The notes under the pieces: model-generated
What the model saw: only the letters and a program-made list of their open reading frames with translations
Database searches by the model: none
Told to the model about the DNA's origin: nothing
Program-made: the position numbers and the translations under genes
Part shown: positions 7,494 through 15,226 of the stretch, in pieces
Layout of the letters: each line of letters starts with the position of its first letter
Position numbering within the stretch: the first letter of the stretch is position 1
Source of the DNA: JBKPDV01 sp046728075
GTDB lineage: Bacteria > Acidobacteriota > Thermoanaerobaculia > UBA5066 > Gp7-AA6
Reading direction: 5' to 3'
NCBI GenBank assembly: GCA_046728075.1
Contig: JBKPDV010000164.1
Coordinates: 1 to 17,613, forward strand
Length of the DNA stretch: 17,613 bases

Positions 7494-7691
7494 ATCCCGC
7501 CGATGTCTAGGTAAGGTGGTTTTGTTCGTGAGCGCGATGTAGCACGTTCGCATTACCCGCATAAGCGGACCACCCGCCGACAATCTCTCTACGGCGGCAT
7601 GTGACCCCGAAGCTGCCTTTCTGCGACCGCGGCGCCAGCGTTCGGTGTTCAGTAGTCGGAAGTCCATTCGTCGAGGAATCCTACAACGCAT

Positions 7692-9581
7692 CTATTGCTC
7701 GGGCAGACCGGCTGTGCGCAGCCCTTCGAGAAAGCGCTGCAAATCTTGCGGGTTCTTGAACGGGAGCACCTCCGGCGCGGTGGCGAGGGTAAACTCGGGA
7801 TCGAGGCGGTGCGCCTCCGCTGCCTCGGTCCGAGCCTCGTCGAGCCTGCCCATCTCCGCGTAGGCGACGGCGGCCACCTCGTGGCAAGGTCGAAAGGTCG
7901 GCTCGAGCAGCGCGCAGGTCTTGAGCTCAGCGATTGCCTCCTCGTGCCGGTTGAGGAGCAACAGTCCGCGCCCGATGTAGGCATGGTCGACCCCCGGATA
8001 TCGAGGATTGAGCTGATAGACCTGCCGCAGCAACCCGATGCCGCGCTCCGGCTGCCCTGCGTAGGTATAGACGTCACCAAGTCGGGAAAGCACAGTATCG
8101 TCGCTGGGATTGGATTTCAGCGACTGCTCCAGCACGGCGACCGCCTCGTCGACGCGGTGGGTGAATAGATAGACCACTGATAGCGCCCTGGTCGCGTACA
8201 CCGATGTCGGATCTAGAGCCAACGCGCGCTGCGCCGTTTCGTAAGCATGATCTATCGCTGCCTGCCCACGTAGTGGACCCCGGTGCACGGTGAACCCACT
8301 GGAATAGGCTTGCGCTAGGGCGCCCATTGCGTCGGCGTACGTCGGATCGACGGCCAGCGCCTGCTCGAACAGCTCGATCGCGCGCTTCGTCCCCTCCGGC
8401 GTCTGCATGAGGAACTGCTCGCGGCCGCGCAGGAAGAGTTCGTAGGCGCTCAAGCTGGCCGGCGGCTTCCGTTTGGCACGCTCGAGATCTTCGTGCGACA
8501 TGTTGGCGACAAGCGACCCCGCGATGGCGCGGGTCAGTTCATCTTGCACGGCGAAGATCTCTGTCGTCGGACGGTCATACCGCTCCGCCCACACGTGGGC
8601 GCCGGTCGCCACTTCGATGAGCTGGGCGGTGATTCGCACCTGATCGGCGACGCGCTGCACGCTTCCCTCGACCATGTACTGCACGCCGAGCTCTTGCCCG
8701 ACCTGCCGGATATCCGGGGTCTGGCCCTTGTACCTTGCAGTGGCGCTCCGCGACATGACAACCAGGTGAGGAATGCGGGCCAGGTCGGTCAAAAGGTCGT
8801 CGGTGAACCCGTCGCTGAAATAGTCCTGATCTTTGTCGCCGCTCATGTTGTCGAAAGGCAAAACCGCGATCGAGGGGCCGTTGTCCGCCGCCGTTGGGGT
8901 GACCGCGGGCGCTATGTGGATGAAACGCCAGCTGAGTCCGGCAGCAACCCCGGCGACAACGAGCACGGTAGCGACGGCAGCCCCGAGCCATACAGCGGTT
9001 CGGCGACGAGGTGACGACGACGGCGCCGTCGACTCCGGAAGTGCAGCGACACCCGTGGCACCAAGCCCGTACACCCTGACCGGGCGAGCAATGTTCTTCA
9101 CCGTCTGCTCGCCGAGATCCGCGAATGCGAACGTCAGCTTGTCGCGGACGTGATCGCGAACCGTCCGCGAGATGCACATTCCGCCAGGTTCCGATAGATT
9201 CTCGAGCCGTGCCGCCACGTTCACGCCGTCGCCGTAGATATCGTCGCCCTCGACGATGACGTCCCCAATGTTAATCCCGGCGCGGAACTCGATTCGACGT
9301 TCCCGCGGGATATCGCTGTTGCGCGCGACCATCCCGCGCTGGATCGCCGCGGCGCAAGCTACGGCATCGACCACGCTCGCGAACTCGACAAGCATCCCGT
9401 CGCCCGTCGTCTTGACGATCCGTCCGTGGTGCGCGGCGATCGTGGGGTCGATGAGGCCTTTCCGATGGGCCTTCAGGGCGTGCAGTGTTCCGATCTCGTC
9501 GGCGCCCATGAGCCGGCTGTACCCGGCCACATCCATGGCCAGGATTGCCGCCAACCGCCGCTCGAGATGCTGCTCTTTCAC
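7692..9581 (-). CDS. Class III adenylate cyclase with TolB-like domain and TPR repeats
   Basis: The 629-residue membrane protein is likely to make cAMP from ATP. The cyclase domain occupies about 8-175: metal-binding D17 (DVAGYSRLM) and D61 (TTGDGMLVEF), substrate-type K57, and N121/R125 in GDGVNVAARLE, so all main catalytic positions look intact. One transmembrane helix follows at about 197-217. A TolB/FlgO-like region comes next (IAVLPFDNMSGD through VGQELGVQYMVEGSVQ, GAHVWAERYDR, about 235-350), then TPR-type helices (about 370-610) with the usual A/L/P spacing. The catalytic part is therefore probably cytosolic and the rest periplasmic. The start chosen is GTG 9581, with GAGGG 5 nt upstream and the family-typical start of the cyclase domain. 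An upstream ATG at 9728 would add 49 atypical residues. This multidomain architecture is common in rhizobia; the signal sensed is unknown. Confidence 0.85.
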   Translation of the reverse strand: MKEQHLERRLAAILAMDVAGYSRLMGADEIGTLHALKAHRKGLIDPTIAAHHGRIVKTTGDGMLVEFASVVDAVACAAAIQRGMVARNSDIPRERRIEFRAGINIGDVIVEGDDIYGDGVNVAARLENLSEPGGMCISRTVRDHVRDKLTFAFADLGEQTVKNIARPVRVYGLGATGVAALPESTAPSSSPRRRTAVWLGAAVATVLVVAGVAAGLSWRFIHIAPAVTPTAADNGPSIAVLPFDNMSGDKDQDYFSDGFTDDLLTDLARIPHLVVMSRSATARYKGQTPDIRQVGQELGVQYMVEGSVQRVADQVRITAQLIEVATGAHVWAERYDRPTTEIFAVQDELTRAIAGSLVANMSHEDLERAKRKPPASLSAYELFLRGREQFLMQTPEGTKRAIELFEQALAVDPTYADAMGALAQAYSSGFTVHRGPLRGQAAIDHAYETAQRALALDPTSVYATRALSVVYLFTHRVDEAVAVLEQSLKSNPSDDTVLSRLGDVYTYAGQPERGIGLLRQVYQLNPRYPGVDHAYIGRGLLLLNRHEEAIAELKTCALLEPTFRPCHEVAAVAYAEMGRLDEARTEAAEAHRLDPEFTLATAPEVLPFKNPQDLQRFLEGLRTAGLPEQ

Positions 9582-9960
9582 CGCTACCCTCGGGTAGGCG
9601 CCCTGACAATCTATCAGAATTTGGCGACTCCAGGGCTCAGAAGTCGCTCGACCACCGAGGCTATCTGGGTTCAAAAGCCTTGCAGCGTGCATGGGCGCCG
9701 ACTTCGTGTCCTCAATCCTTGTGTCCAACCAAGCGGGAGCCGCCGGTTGAACGCATGGCTGCTAAGATTGGAATGTCTCCTACTGGCACTTGGCTGAAGT
9801 GCTCACCCGACGGGGACACGACAGCTATCGGGGGTAAATCCGACATGGAGCGTACACCGCCGGACTGGTGCTGTTGACCCTAACCCGACTCGTAATCGCT
9901 TCATTTAACCTCTAGGATTGGTGACCGCTGCGTCTTGATTGCTAGCTAGGACAGTCAACA
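9582..9960. other. Intergenic region between divergent cyclase and flavoprotein genes
   Basis: About 380 bp that should carry the promoters of the minus-strand cyclase gene and the plus-strand flavoprotein gene. Short open frames on the plus strand (for example the one ending at 9877) lack ribosome binding sites and family resemblance. I find no clear -35/-10 pair, operator palindrome or RNA gene. TTGACC at 9875-9880 has no matching -10 at proper distance. Confidence 0.45.
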
Positions 9961-11687
9961 ATGGAACGCAGATTGGCGATCTCCGGCAGGCATATGTGCG
10001 ACGTGCTTGTTGCTGGATCCGGAGCGGGCGGCTTTGCGACAGCACTGACGGCGCTTAAACGTGGGCTCGACGTGCTGATGGTCGAAAAGGATGCGTTGTT
10101 CGGCGGTACCACGGCCTACTCGATGGGCGTGATCTGGATACCTGGAAATGGGTACCTGCCGCCGGACGCACGGGAGGCAGATCGGCGCGCCGCGCGGGAC
10201 TACCTCGCGCACCATGCTGGCAATCGATACGATGCCTTCCGGGTCGATGCGTTCCTGGAAGCCGGCCCACAGATGGTCGCGTTATTCGAATGCGAAGGCT
10301 TCGCTGTCTTCTCCCCTGCACCGACCTGGGCCGACTATCGCCCGCTCGAGCCGGGAGGCTCCAGCGGGGGCCGGTCGCTCGTGCCGGATGGCTATGACGG
10401 CAGCATGCTCGGGGCATGGTTCGAGAGCCTGCGTCCGCCGGTCAAGACGATGATGGGGTTCGGCGGCATGATGATCGGGCGAACCGATGTGCCGCATCTC
10501 TTCAAGATGACCCAGTCGTGGCGTTCGGCGGCGCATGTGGTCGGTCTAGTCGCCCGGTACGGTCGTGATCGGCTGACTCATCGCCGCGGCACCCGCCTCG
10601 TGAACGGGAACGGACTCATTGCGCGGATGGCGCGCCACGTGCTCGATCGCGGCATGGACCTTTGGCTGTCCTTCCCGGTCGTCGAGCTCATTCAGGCGGA
10701 TGGGCGCGTGACGGGCGCGATAGTCACGCGCCAGGATCGGATCGTTAGCGTTGCCGCCCGCTGCGGCGTCGTCCTCGCTACTGGCGGCTTCCCGCGAACG
10801 ACGAACTCACCCGGCGGCTCTTCGGCCATCGTGCAGCCGGAAAGAACCACGCACTGCTTCCGCCCGCGTCTAACGCCGGCGACGGCGCGCGGCTCGCGGC
10901 GGCGGCGGGCGGATATCTGTCCGAGGACGTGCACGACCCGGCCGCCTGGACGCCCGTGTCGCTTGTGCCTCAACCCGACGGCGCAGAAATTCCGTTCCCG
11001 CATTTCATCGATCGCGCCAAGCCCGGCATTATCGCCGTCGACCGCCACGGAAAGCGCTTCGTCAACGAGGCGAGGTCTTGTCACGAATTCGTGCCGGCCA
11101 TGATCGAGGCCTGCCGCCACGACGCAGTGGTCGAAGCCTGGATTGTCTGTGATCGCGCCGCGGTCCGCCGCTTCGGTCTCGGCGCCGTCGGGCCGCCACC
11201 CGTGCGGCACGGGCCCTATCTCGCATCTGGATATCTAAAACGCGCGGCGAGCCCTACGGCCCTCGCGGCCGCTTGCGGCATAGAGGCGGAAGTTCTGGCT
11301 GCGACCATCGACCGCTTCAACGCGCACGCGGTAAACGGGGTCGACCCGGACTTTGCGCGCGGCGAGGACGCCTATCAGCGCTTCAACGGTTGGGCTGCTC
11401 AGAAGCCGAATCCGTGTCTCGCGCCGCTCGCCACGCCGCCCTTCTACGCGGTGCGCGTTGTGCCGGGCGATCTTGGCACGTTCGCTGGCATCGCGACGAA
11501 TGCATAGGCGCAGGTGGTCGACCGCGAGGGTCGCGGGGTTAGAGGCTTATACGCCGTGGGAAACGACGCGCTCAGCGTCATGGGTGGAACCTACCCGGGC
11601 GCCGGCATCACGATCGGCCCGGCCATCGCCTTTGGCTTCATCGCCGCAAACCATATGGCCGAAAGCCGAAGGATCGCTGCCCCATAG
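9961..11687 (+). pseudogene. FAD-dependent oxidoreductase (fumarate reductase / 3-ketosteroid dehydrogenase-like), doubly interrupted
   Basis: Flavoprotein of the FAD_binding_2 family. The N-terminus has the dinucleotide motif VAGSGAGGFATALTA, then EKDALFGGTTAYSMGVIWIPGN, close to the FAD loop of 3-ketosteroid delta-1-dehydrogenases. Frame 1 stays good until VVLATGGFP, then breaks. From about 10794 frame 3 continues with NDELTRRLFGHRAAGKNHALL, VDRHGKRFVNEA, up to GTFAGIATNA. A TAG at 11505-11507 interrupts, after which the same frame encodes the family's C-terminus GLYAVGNDALSVMGGTYPGAG, ending at TAG 11685-11687. Adding one C to the run 10791-10793 and reading the inner TAG as sense gives about 575 residues, a normal family length. 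The start is ATG 9961, or ATG 9994 (MCDVLVAG). With two lesions it is probably non-functional. The specific substrate is unknown; it lies 135 bp ahead of an ABC importer. Confidence 0.8.
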
Positions 11688-11822
11688 CGCCGTGGTGACA
11701 CCAGCCCAAACTCTCCGACGCCGGTGCTAACCACTTCCGCTTAGGTGCAAAGCTGATCTGGTTGAGCCAAGATATGAGCCTCGAAGAACCCGATAACAAC
11801 GACGATAGGGAGGAACACCGCC

Positions 11823-13352
11823 ATGCATCGCCGTGCATTCTTGAAGACGTCTGCTCTCGCCGGTGCGGGGCTGCTGACGTCGCCGTACATCGCGCTCCGC
11901 GCGAACGCCGCCGGCAACAATGTCCTGCGAATGGGCTACGGCTCGGAGGTGGAGACGCTCGATCCGATCAAGACCGTGTTCGGCTCCGACATTCTGTGCC
12001 AAGGGTTGATGTATTCCCGTTTGCTGCGCGCCAACCCCGACCGCAGCAAGGTGGGGCCTGGTCTGGCCGAGAGCTGGGAAATCTCAGACGACGGCCTCAC
12101 ATACACCTTCCATCTCCTTGAGGCGAAGTTCTCCGACGGATCGCCGATCACCGCCGACGACGTGGCCTTCAGCTGGAACCGGATGCGCTTCCAAAAGGAT
12201 TCGGCCTACAACGCGCCCTTCCAGCCGTTGAAGACGATCGAGGCCAAGGACCCGAAAACCGTCGTCATGACTCTCGATCGGCGCTTCGAGCCGTTCTTGA
12301 CCCTGACCGAGATCTGGAACACCGGCATCGTGCCGGCCGCCGTGGTCAAAAAGATGGGTGACGATGCCTTCGCCAAAGCTCCGGTCACCTCGGGGCCGTT
12401 CAAGTTCGTCAGCTGGAAGCCTGGCGACCGCGTCGTCCTCGCCCGCAACGAGAATTACTACCGCCCCGGCCTGCCCCGCCTGGACGGTATCGAGTTCCGC
12501 TTTGTTCCGGACGACAACACCCGCGTATCGATGCTGCAGGCGGGCGAACTCGATGTTTGCATCGGCGTTCCCGCGCCGCGCATGGCCGAGCTGAAGGCGG
12601 CCGGGATGCGCGCCGACCCTGAGCCGTCGAGCGTCACCTATGACATGATCGTCAATCATTCGAAGCCGCCTTTCGACAGCGTGAAGTTCTGCCAGGCCGT
12701 CAGTTACGGCCTCGACCGGACCGCGATCGCCCAAGCGGTCACCCTGGGAACGGGCACGCCGGCCACTTCCATCTTCAATCCCGCGCTGAACTATTTCGAC
12801 AAGTCTCTGCCGGTGATCCAGCGCGATGTGGACAAGGCCAAGTCACTTCTGGCGGACTCCGGCAAGGAGGCGAACTTCGAGCTGATCGTCAACGCGGGCA
12901 CTGCCGACGAAGAGAAGGCCTCGGTCCTGATCCAGGCTCAGCTGGCCGAGGTGGGAATCACCGTGAACATTGCGAAGATCGATCCGAACCAGGCATGGAC
13001 CCGGCTCACCGGTGGCGACTATCAAGCCGAGATGAACTGGTGGTACAACGAGACCCGCGATCCGGACAATGCGCTCAGGTGGTGCGCCTGGGGCACGGGC
13101 GACAACAAGTCCTATTTCTCGCGCTACAACAATGAGCAGGTGAACACGCTCATCGACCAGGCCTCCGGCGAGACGGATCAGATCAAGCGGGCGGCCCTCT
13201 ACGCTCAGATACAGGCGATAACTGCGGATGAGTCCCCACAGATCGCTCTCTACTATCCTTCCTGGCTGAACGCCTACAGTCCGAAGGTGAAAGATCTGAT
13301 TCTCAACATCGGCTTCCAGTTTTCGGAAATCGATGAGACGTCTCTCGCCTGA
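11823..13352 (+). CDS. ABC importer substrate-binding protein, family 5 (DppA/OppA-like)
   Basis: Periplasmic solute-binding protein of 509 residues for a peptide/nickel-type ABC importer. A Tat signal leads (MHRRAFLKTSALAGAGLL, cleavage near ANA-AG at about 30). Family-5 landmarks are GYGSEVETLDPIKT at the mature start, the block LAESWEISDDGLTYTFHLLEAKFSDGSPITADDVAFSWNRM, TSGPFKFVSWKPGDRVVLARNENYY, and FCQAVSYGLDRTAIAQAV. Family members bind di/oligopeptides, opines, nickel complexes, glutathione or sugars; the sequence alone does not say which. GGGAGGA (11808-11814), 8 nt upstream, is a strong ribosome binding site. It heads the transport operon and is followed by an 87-bp gap holding a strong hairpin. 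Confidence 0.9.
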   Translation: MHRRAFLKTSALAGAGLLTSPYIALRANAAGNNVLRMGYGSEVETLDPIKTVFGSDILCQGLMYSRLLRANPDRSKVGPGLAESWEISDDGLTYTFHLLEAKFSDGSPITADDVAFSWNRMRFQKDSAYNAPFQPLKTIEAKDPKTVVMTLDRRFEPFLTLTEIWNTGIVPAAVVKKMGDDAFAKAPVTSGPFKFVSWKPGDRVVLARNENYYRPGLPRLDGIEFRFVPDDNTRVSMLQAGELDVCIGVPAPRMAELKAAGMRADPEPSSVTYDMIVNHSKPPFDSVKFCQAVSYGLDRTAIAQAVTLGTGTPATSIFNPALNYFDKSLPVIQRDVDKAKSLLADSGKEANFELIVNAGTADEEKASVLIQAQLAEVGITVNIAKIDPNQAWTRLTGGDYQAEMNWWYNETRDPDNALRWCAWGTGDNKSYFSRYNNEQVNTLIDQASGETDQIKRAALYAQIQAITADESPQIALYYPSWLNAYSPKVKDLILNIGFQFSEIDETSLA

Positions 13353-13382
13353 CCCCTGCGCGATTGATTCGATCCCGATGCT

Positions 13383-13412
13383 CCCTCTCCCGCTCTCCGA
13401 AGCGGGAGAGGG
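13383..13412. repeat. Intergenic hairpin between binding-protein and permease genes
   Basis: CCCTCTCCCGCT (13383-13394) and AGCGGGAGAGGG (13401-13412) form a perfect 12-bp stem with a 6-nt loop CTCCGA, and no T tract follows. The motif looks like the short GC-rich palindromes dispersed between genes in many alphaproteobacteria. Its place after the substrate-binding gene suits an mRNA-stabilising or attenuating structure that keeps binding-protein transcript above permease transcript, as known for malE-malF REP elements. The structure is seen directly; the role is inferred. Confidence 0.6.
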
Positions 13413-13439
13413 TCAGGAATAGGGTATGGCAGACACGGC

Positions 13440-14378
13440 GTGGACCGCTTCGCGTTCATTCTCAAGCGACCGATTCACCTGGTCCCGGTCCTCTTCGGAA
13501 TCAGCTTGATCACCTTCTTGCTGCTGCAGCTCGCGCCGGGGGATCCGGTACGCCTGATGCTTGGGCCGCGGGCGAGCCAGGAGGCGATCGACTTCGTTCG
13601 CGCACGCTACGGTCTCGATCGACCGATGATGATTCAGTACCTCTACTACCTGTTCAACGCCTCGCGCGGGGACTTTGGACAGTCGATAGCGTTCCGGGCG
13701 CCGGTGGGATCCGTCATTCTGGAGCGTATCGCGCCGACCCTCTTTCTCATTCTGTACGGCCTCGCGATCTCGATCGCGCTCACTCTGAGCCTGGCCACCG
13801 CCGCCGCCCGGCGCCGCGGCCGCTGGATTGACCATGCGATTCGATTCCTATGCGTCGCCGGCGTCGGCGTTCCCTCCTATTTCATCGGCCTGATGCTGAT
13901 CATGGTGTTCTGCCTGCGCCTTGGGCTCTTCCCGGTCTCGGGATATGGCCCGACGCTGTGGAACAACCTTTGGCATCTCTTCCTGCCCGCGCTCACGGTC
14001 GGAATCGCCGTCACCCCGATCCTGACAAGAAATCTGCGCGCCACCTTCATCCAGCAGATGGATGCGGACTACGCCATCGCCGGCCGCTCGAAGGGACTGT
14101 CGGAGCATTACATCTTCACGCGCCATGTCTTCTGGAACTCGCTGCTGCCGACCGTCAACCTGATGGGCGTGGTCGTGTCGTTCCTGATCGGCGGAACGGT
14201 CGTCATCGAGAACGTGTTCAACATCCCCGGGCTTGGCAATCTGCTGATCCATGCGGTTCTCACGCGGGACTACTTCGTGGTTCAGGCCGTTACGCTGATA
14301 CTCGCCCTGGGCATCGTCATCACGAACTTCATCGTCGACGTCGTTACAGTTGCCCTCGACCCGCGGGTGAAACTGTGA
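13440..14378 (+). CDS. ABC importer permease, DppB family
   Basis: First inner-membrane permease of the importer, 312 residues, starting with GTG at 13440 (the protein begins MDRFAFILKRPIHLVPVLFGIS). It has the N-terminal DppB helix with the conserved APGDPVRLMLGPRA segment after it, then about six transmembrane helices. The ATPase-contact EAA loop is DYAIAGRSKGLSEHYIFTRHVFWNSLLP, followed by a PGLGNLLIHAVLTRDY block typical of DppB/OppB. No strong Shine-Dalgarno is visible; GGGTATGG lies about 15 nt upstream, so expression may depend on the preceding cistron. The stop overlaps the next gene's start (GTGA, 14375-14378). Confidence 0.9.
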   Translation: MDRFAFILKRPIHLVPVLFGISLITFLLLQLAPGDPVRLMLGPRASQEAIDFVRARYGLDRPMMIQYLYYLFNASRGDFGQSIAFRAPVGSVILERIAPTLFLILYGLAISIALTLSLATAAARRRGRWIDHAIRFLCVAGVGVPSYFIGLMLIMVFCLRLGLFPVSGYGPTLWNNLWHLFLPALTVGIAVTPILTRNLRATFIQQMDADYAIAGRSKGLSEHYIFTRHVFWNSLLPTVNLMGVVVSFLIGGTVVIENVFNIPGLGNLLIHAVLTRDYFVVQAVTLILALGIVITNFIVDVVTVALDPRVKL

Positions 14379-15226
14379 GCGAAGCGGCGGTTCGCGGGCC
14401 AAGTGCCCTCGAGCGTCTGGGGCGAGCGCTTCCCCCTACGCTGGCGATCGGCGTCGCGATCACGGCCGCGTGGGTCGCGTTCGCGGCAATGGCGCCGCTG
14501 CTGACGAGCCATGACCCGATCAGGATCGATGTCCTGCAGGCTCTGACCCCCCCGGGGGCGAGCCACTGGCTCGGCACCGACGCCGTCGGCCGGGACGTGC
14601 TCGCGCGCATCCTCTATGGCGCCCGCTACGATCTGCTGATGGCGTTTTTTGGCGTGGTCGGACCGATAATTCTGGGCACCATGATCGGACTTTTCGGGGG
14701 GTACCTCGGCGGCAGAATCGATGCGGTGCTGATGCGCATTTTCGAGGTGACGGTTTCCTTCCCCTACTTCGTCCTCGTCATCGCCATCGTCGCAGTCCTT
14801 GGCCCAGGCCTCAGGAGCTATTTCATCTCTCTGACGCTGGTCAACTGGGTCAGCTATGCCCGCCTCATGCGCAGCCAGGCACTGGTGCTGCGGGATGCCG
14901 ATTTCGTGCTGGCGGCCCGGACGATGGGCTTCGGGCGGATACGCATCATGCTACGCCATGTCCTGCCCAACGCGCTCGTGCCCTCCGCCGTCTTCGTCAT
15001 GACGGATGCCGTGCTCACGATCGTGCTGGGCTCTTCGCTCGGCTTCCTTGGCCTCGGCGCGCAGCCGCCTACACCTGAGTGGGGTGCGATGATGGCCGAG
15101 GGGCAGACCTATCTGACCACCGCCTGGTGGATCACCGTGTTCCCCGGACTGGCCGTTTGCACACTGGCGCTCGGCCTGTCCCTCGTGGCCGACGGCCTCG
15201 CGCGCCTGCTGAATACGGGACCATGA
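14375..15226 (+). CDS. ABC importer permease, DppC family
   Basis: Second permease, 283 residues, started by GTG at 14375, whose GTGA overlaps the dppB-type stop. An N-terminal helix (PPTLAIGVAITAAWVAFAAMAPLL) precedes the DppC hallmark HWLGTDAVGRDVLARILYGAR. The EAA loop is DFVLAARTMGFGRIRIMLRHVLPNAL. Near the end is the family block LGSSLGFLGLGAQPPTPEWGAMMAEG. It pairs with the DppB-type protein to form the channel. The ATGA at 15223-15226 overlaps the ATPase gene, implying translational coupling. A longer in-frame extension to 13850 exists but is the shadow of the upstream gene and is rejected as a start. Confidence 0.9.
   Translation: MSEAAVRGPSALERLGRALPPTLAIGVAITAAWVAFAAMAPLLTSHDPIRIDVLQALTPPGASHWLGTDAVGRDVLARILYGARYDLLMAFFGVVGPIILGTMIGLFGGYLGGRIDAVLMRIFEVTVSFPYFVLVIAIVAVLGPGLRSYFISLTLVNWVSYARLMRSQALVLRDADFVLAARTMGFGRIRIMLRHVLPNALVPSAVFVMTDAVLTIVLGSSLGFLGLGAQPPTPEWGAMMAEGQTYLTTAWWITVFPGLAVCTLALGLSLVADGLARLLNTGP

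Noticed and set aside
7494..7691. Possible RNA gene or small ORF between the transporter and the cyclase
   Set aside because: No cloverleaf, strong terminator or ribosome binding site found; only a 6-bp GGTGGT/ACCACC pairing.
11505..11507. Recoded TAG (pyrrolysine or programmed readthrough) in the flavoprotein
   Set aside because: The gene also has a frameshift, and pyrrolysine is not expected in this type of organism; a nonsense mutation or error is simpler.
12084..12734. 216-codon minus-strand open frame opposite the substrate-binding protein
   Set aside because: Shadow of a clearly identified family-5 binding protein.
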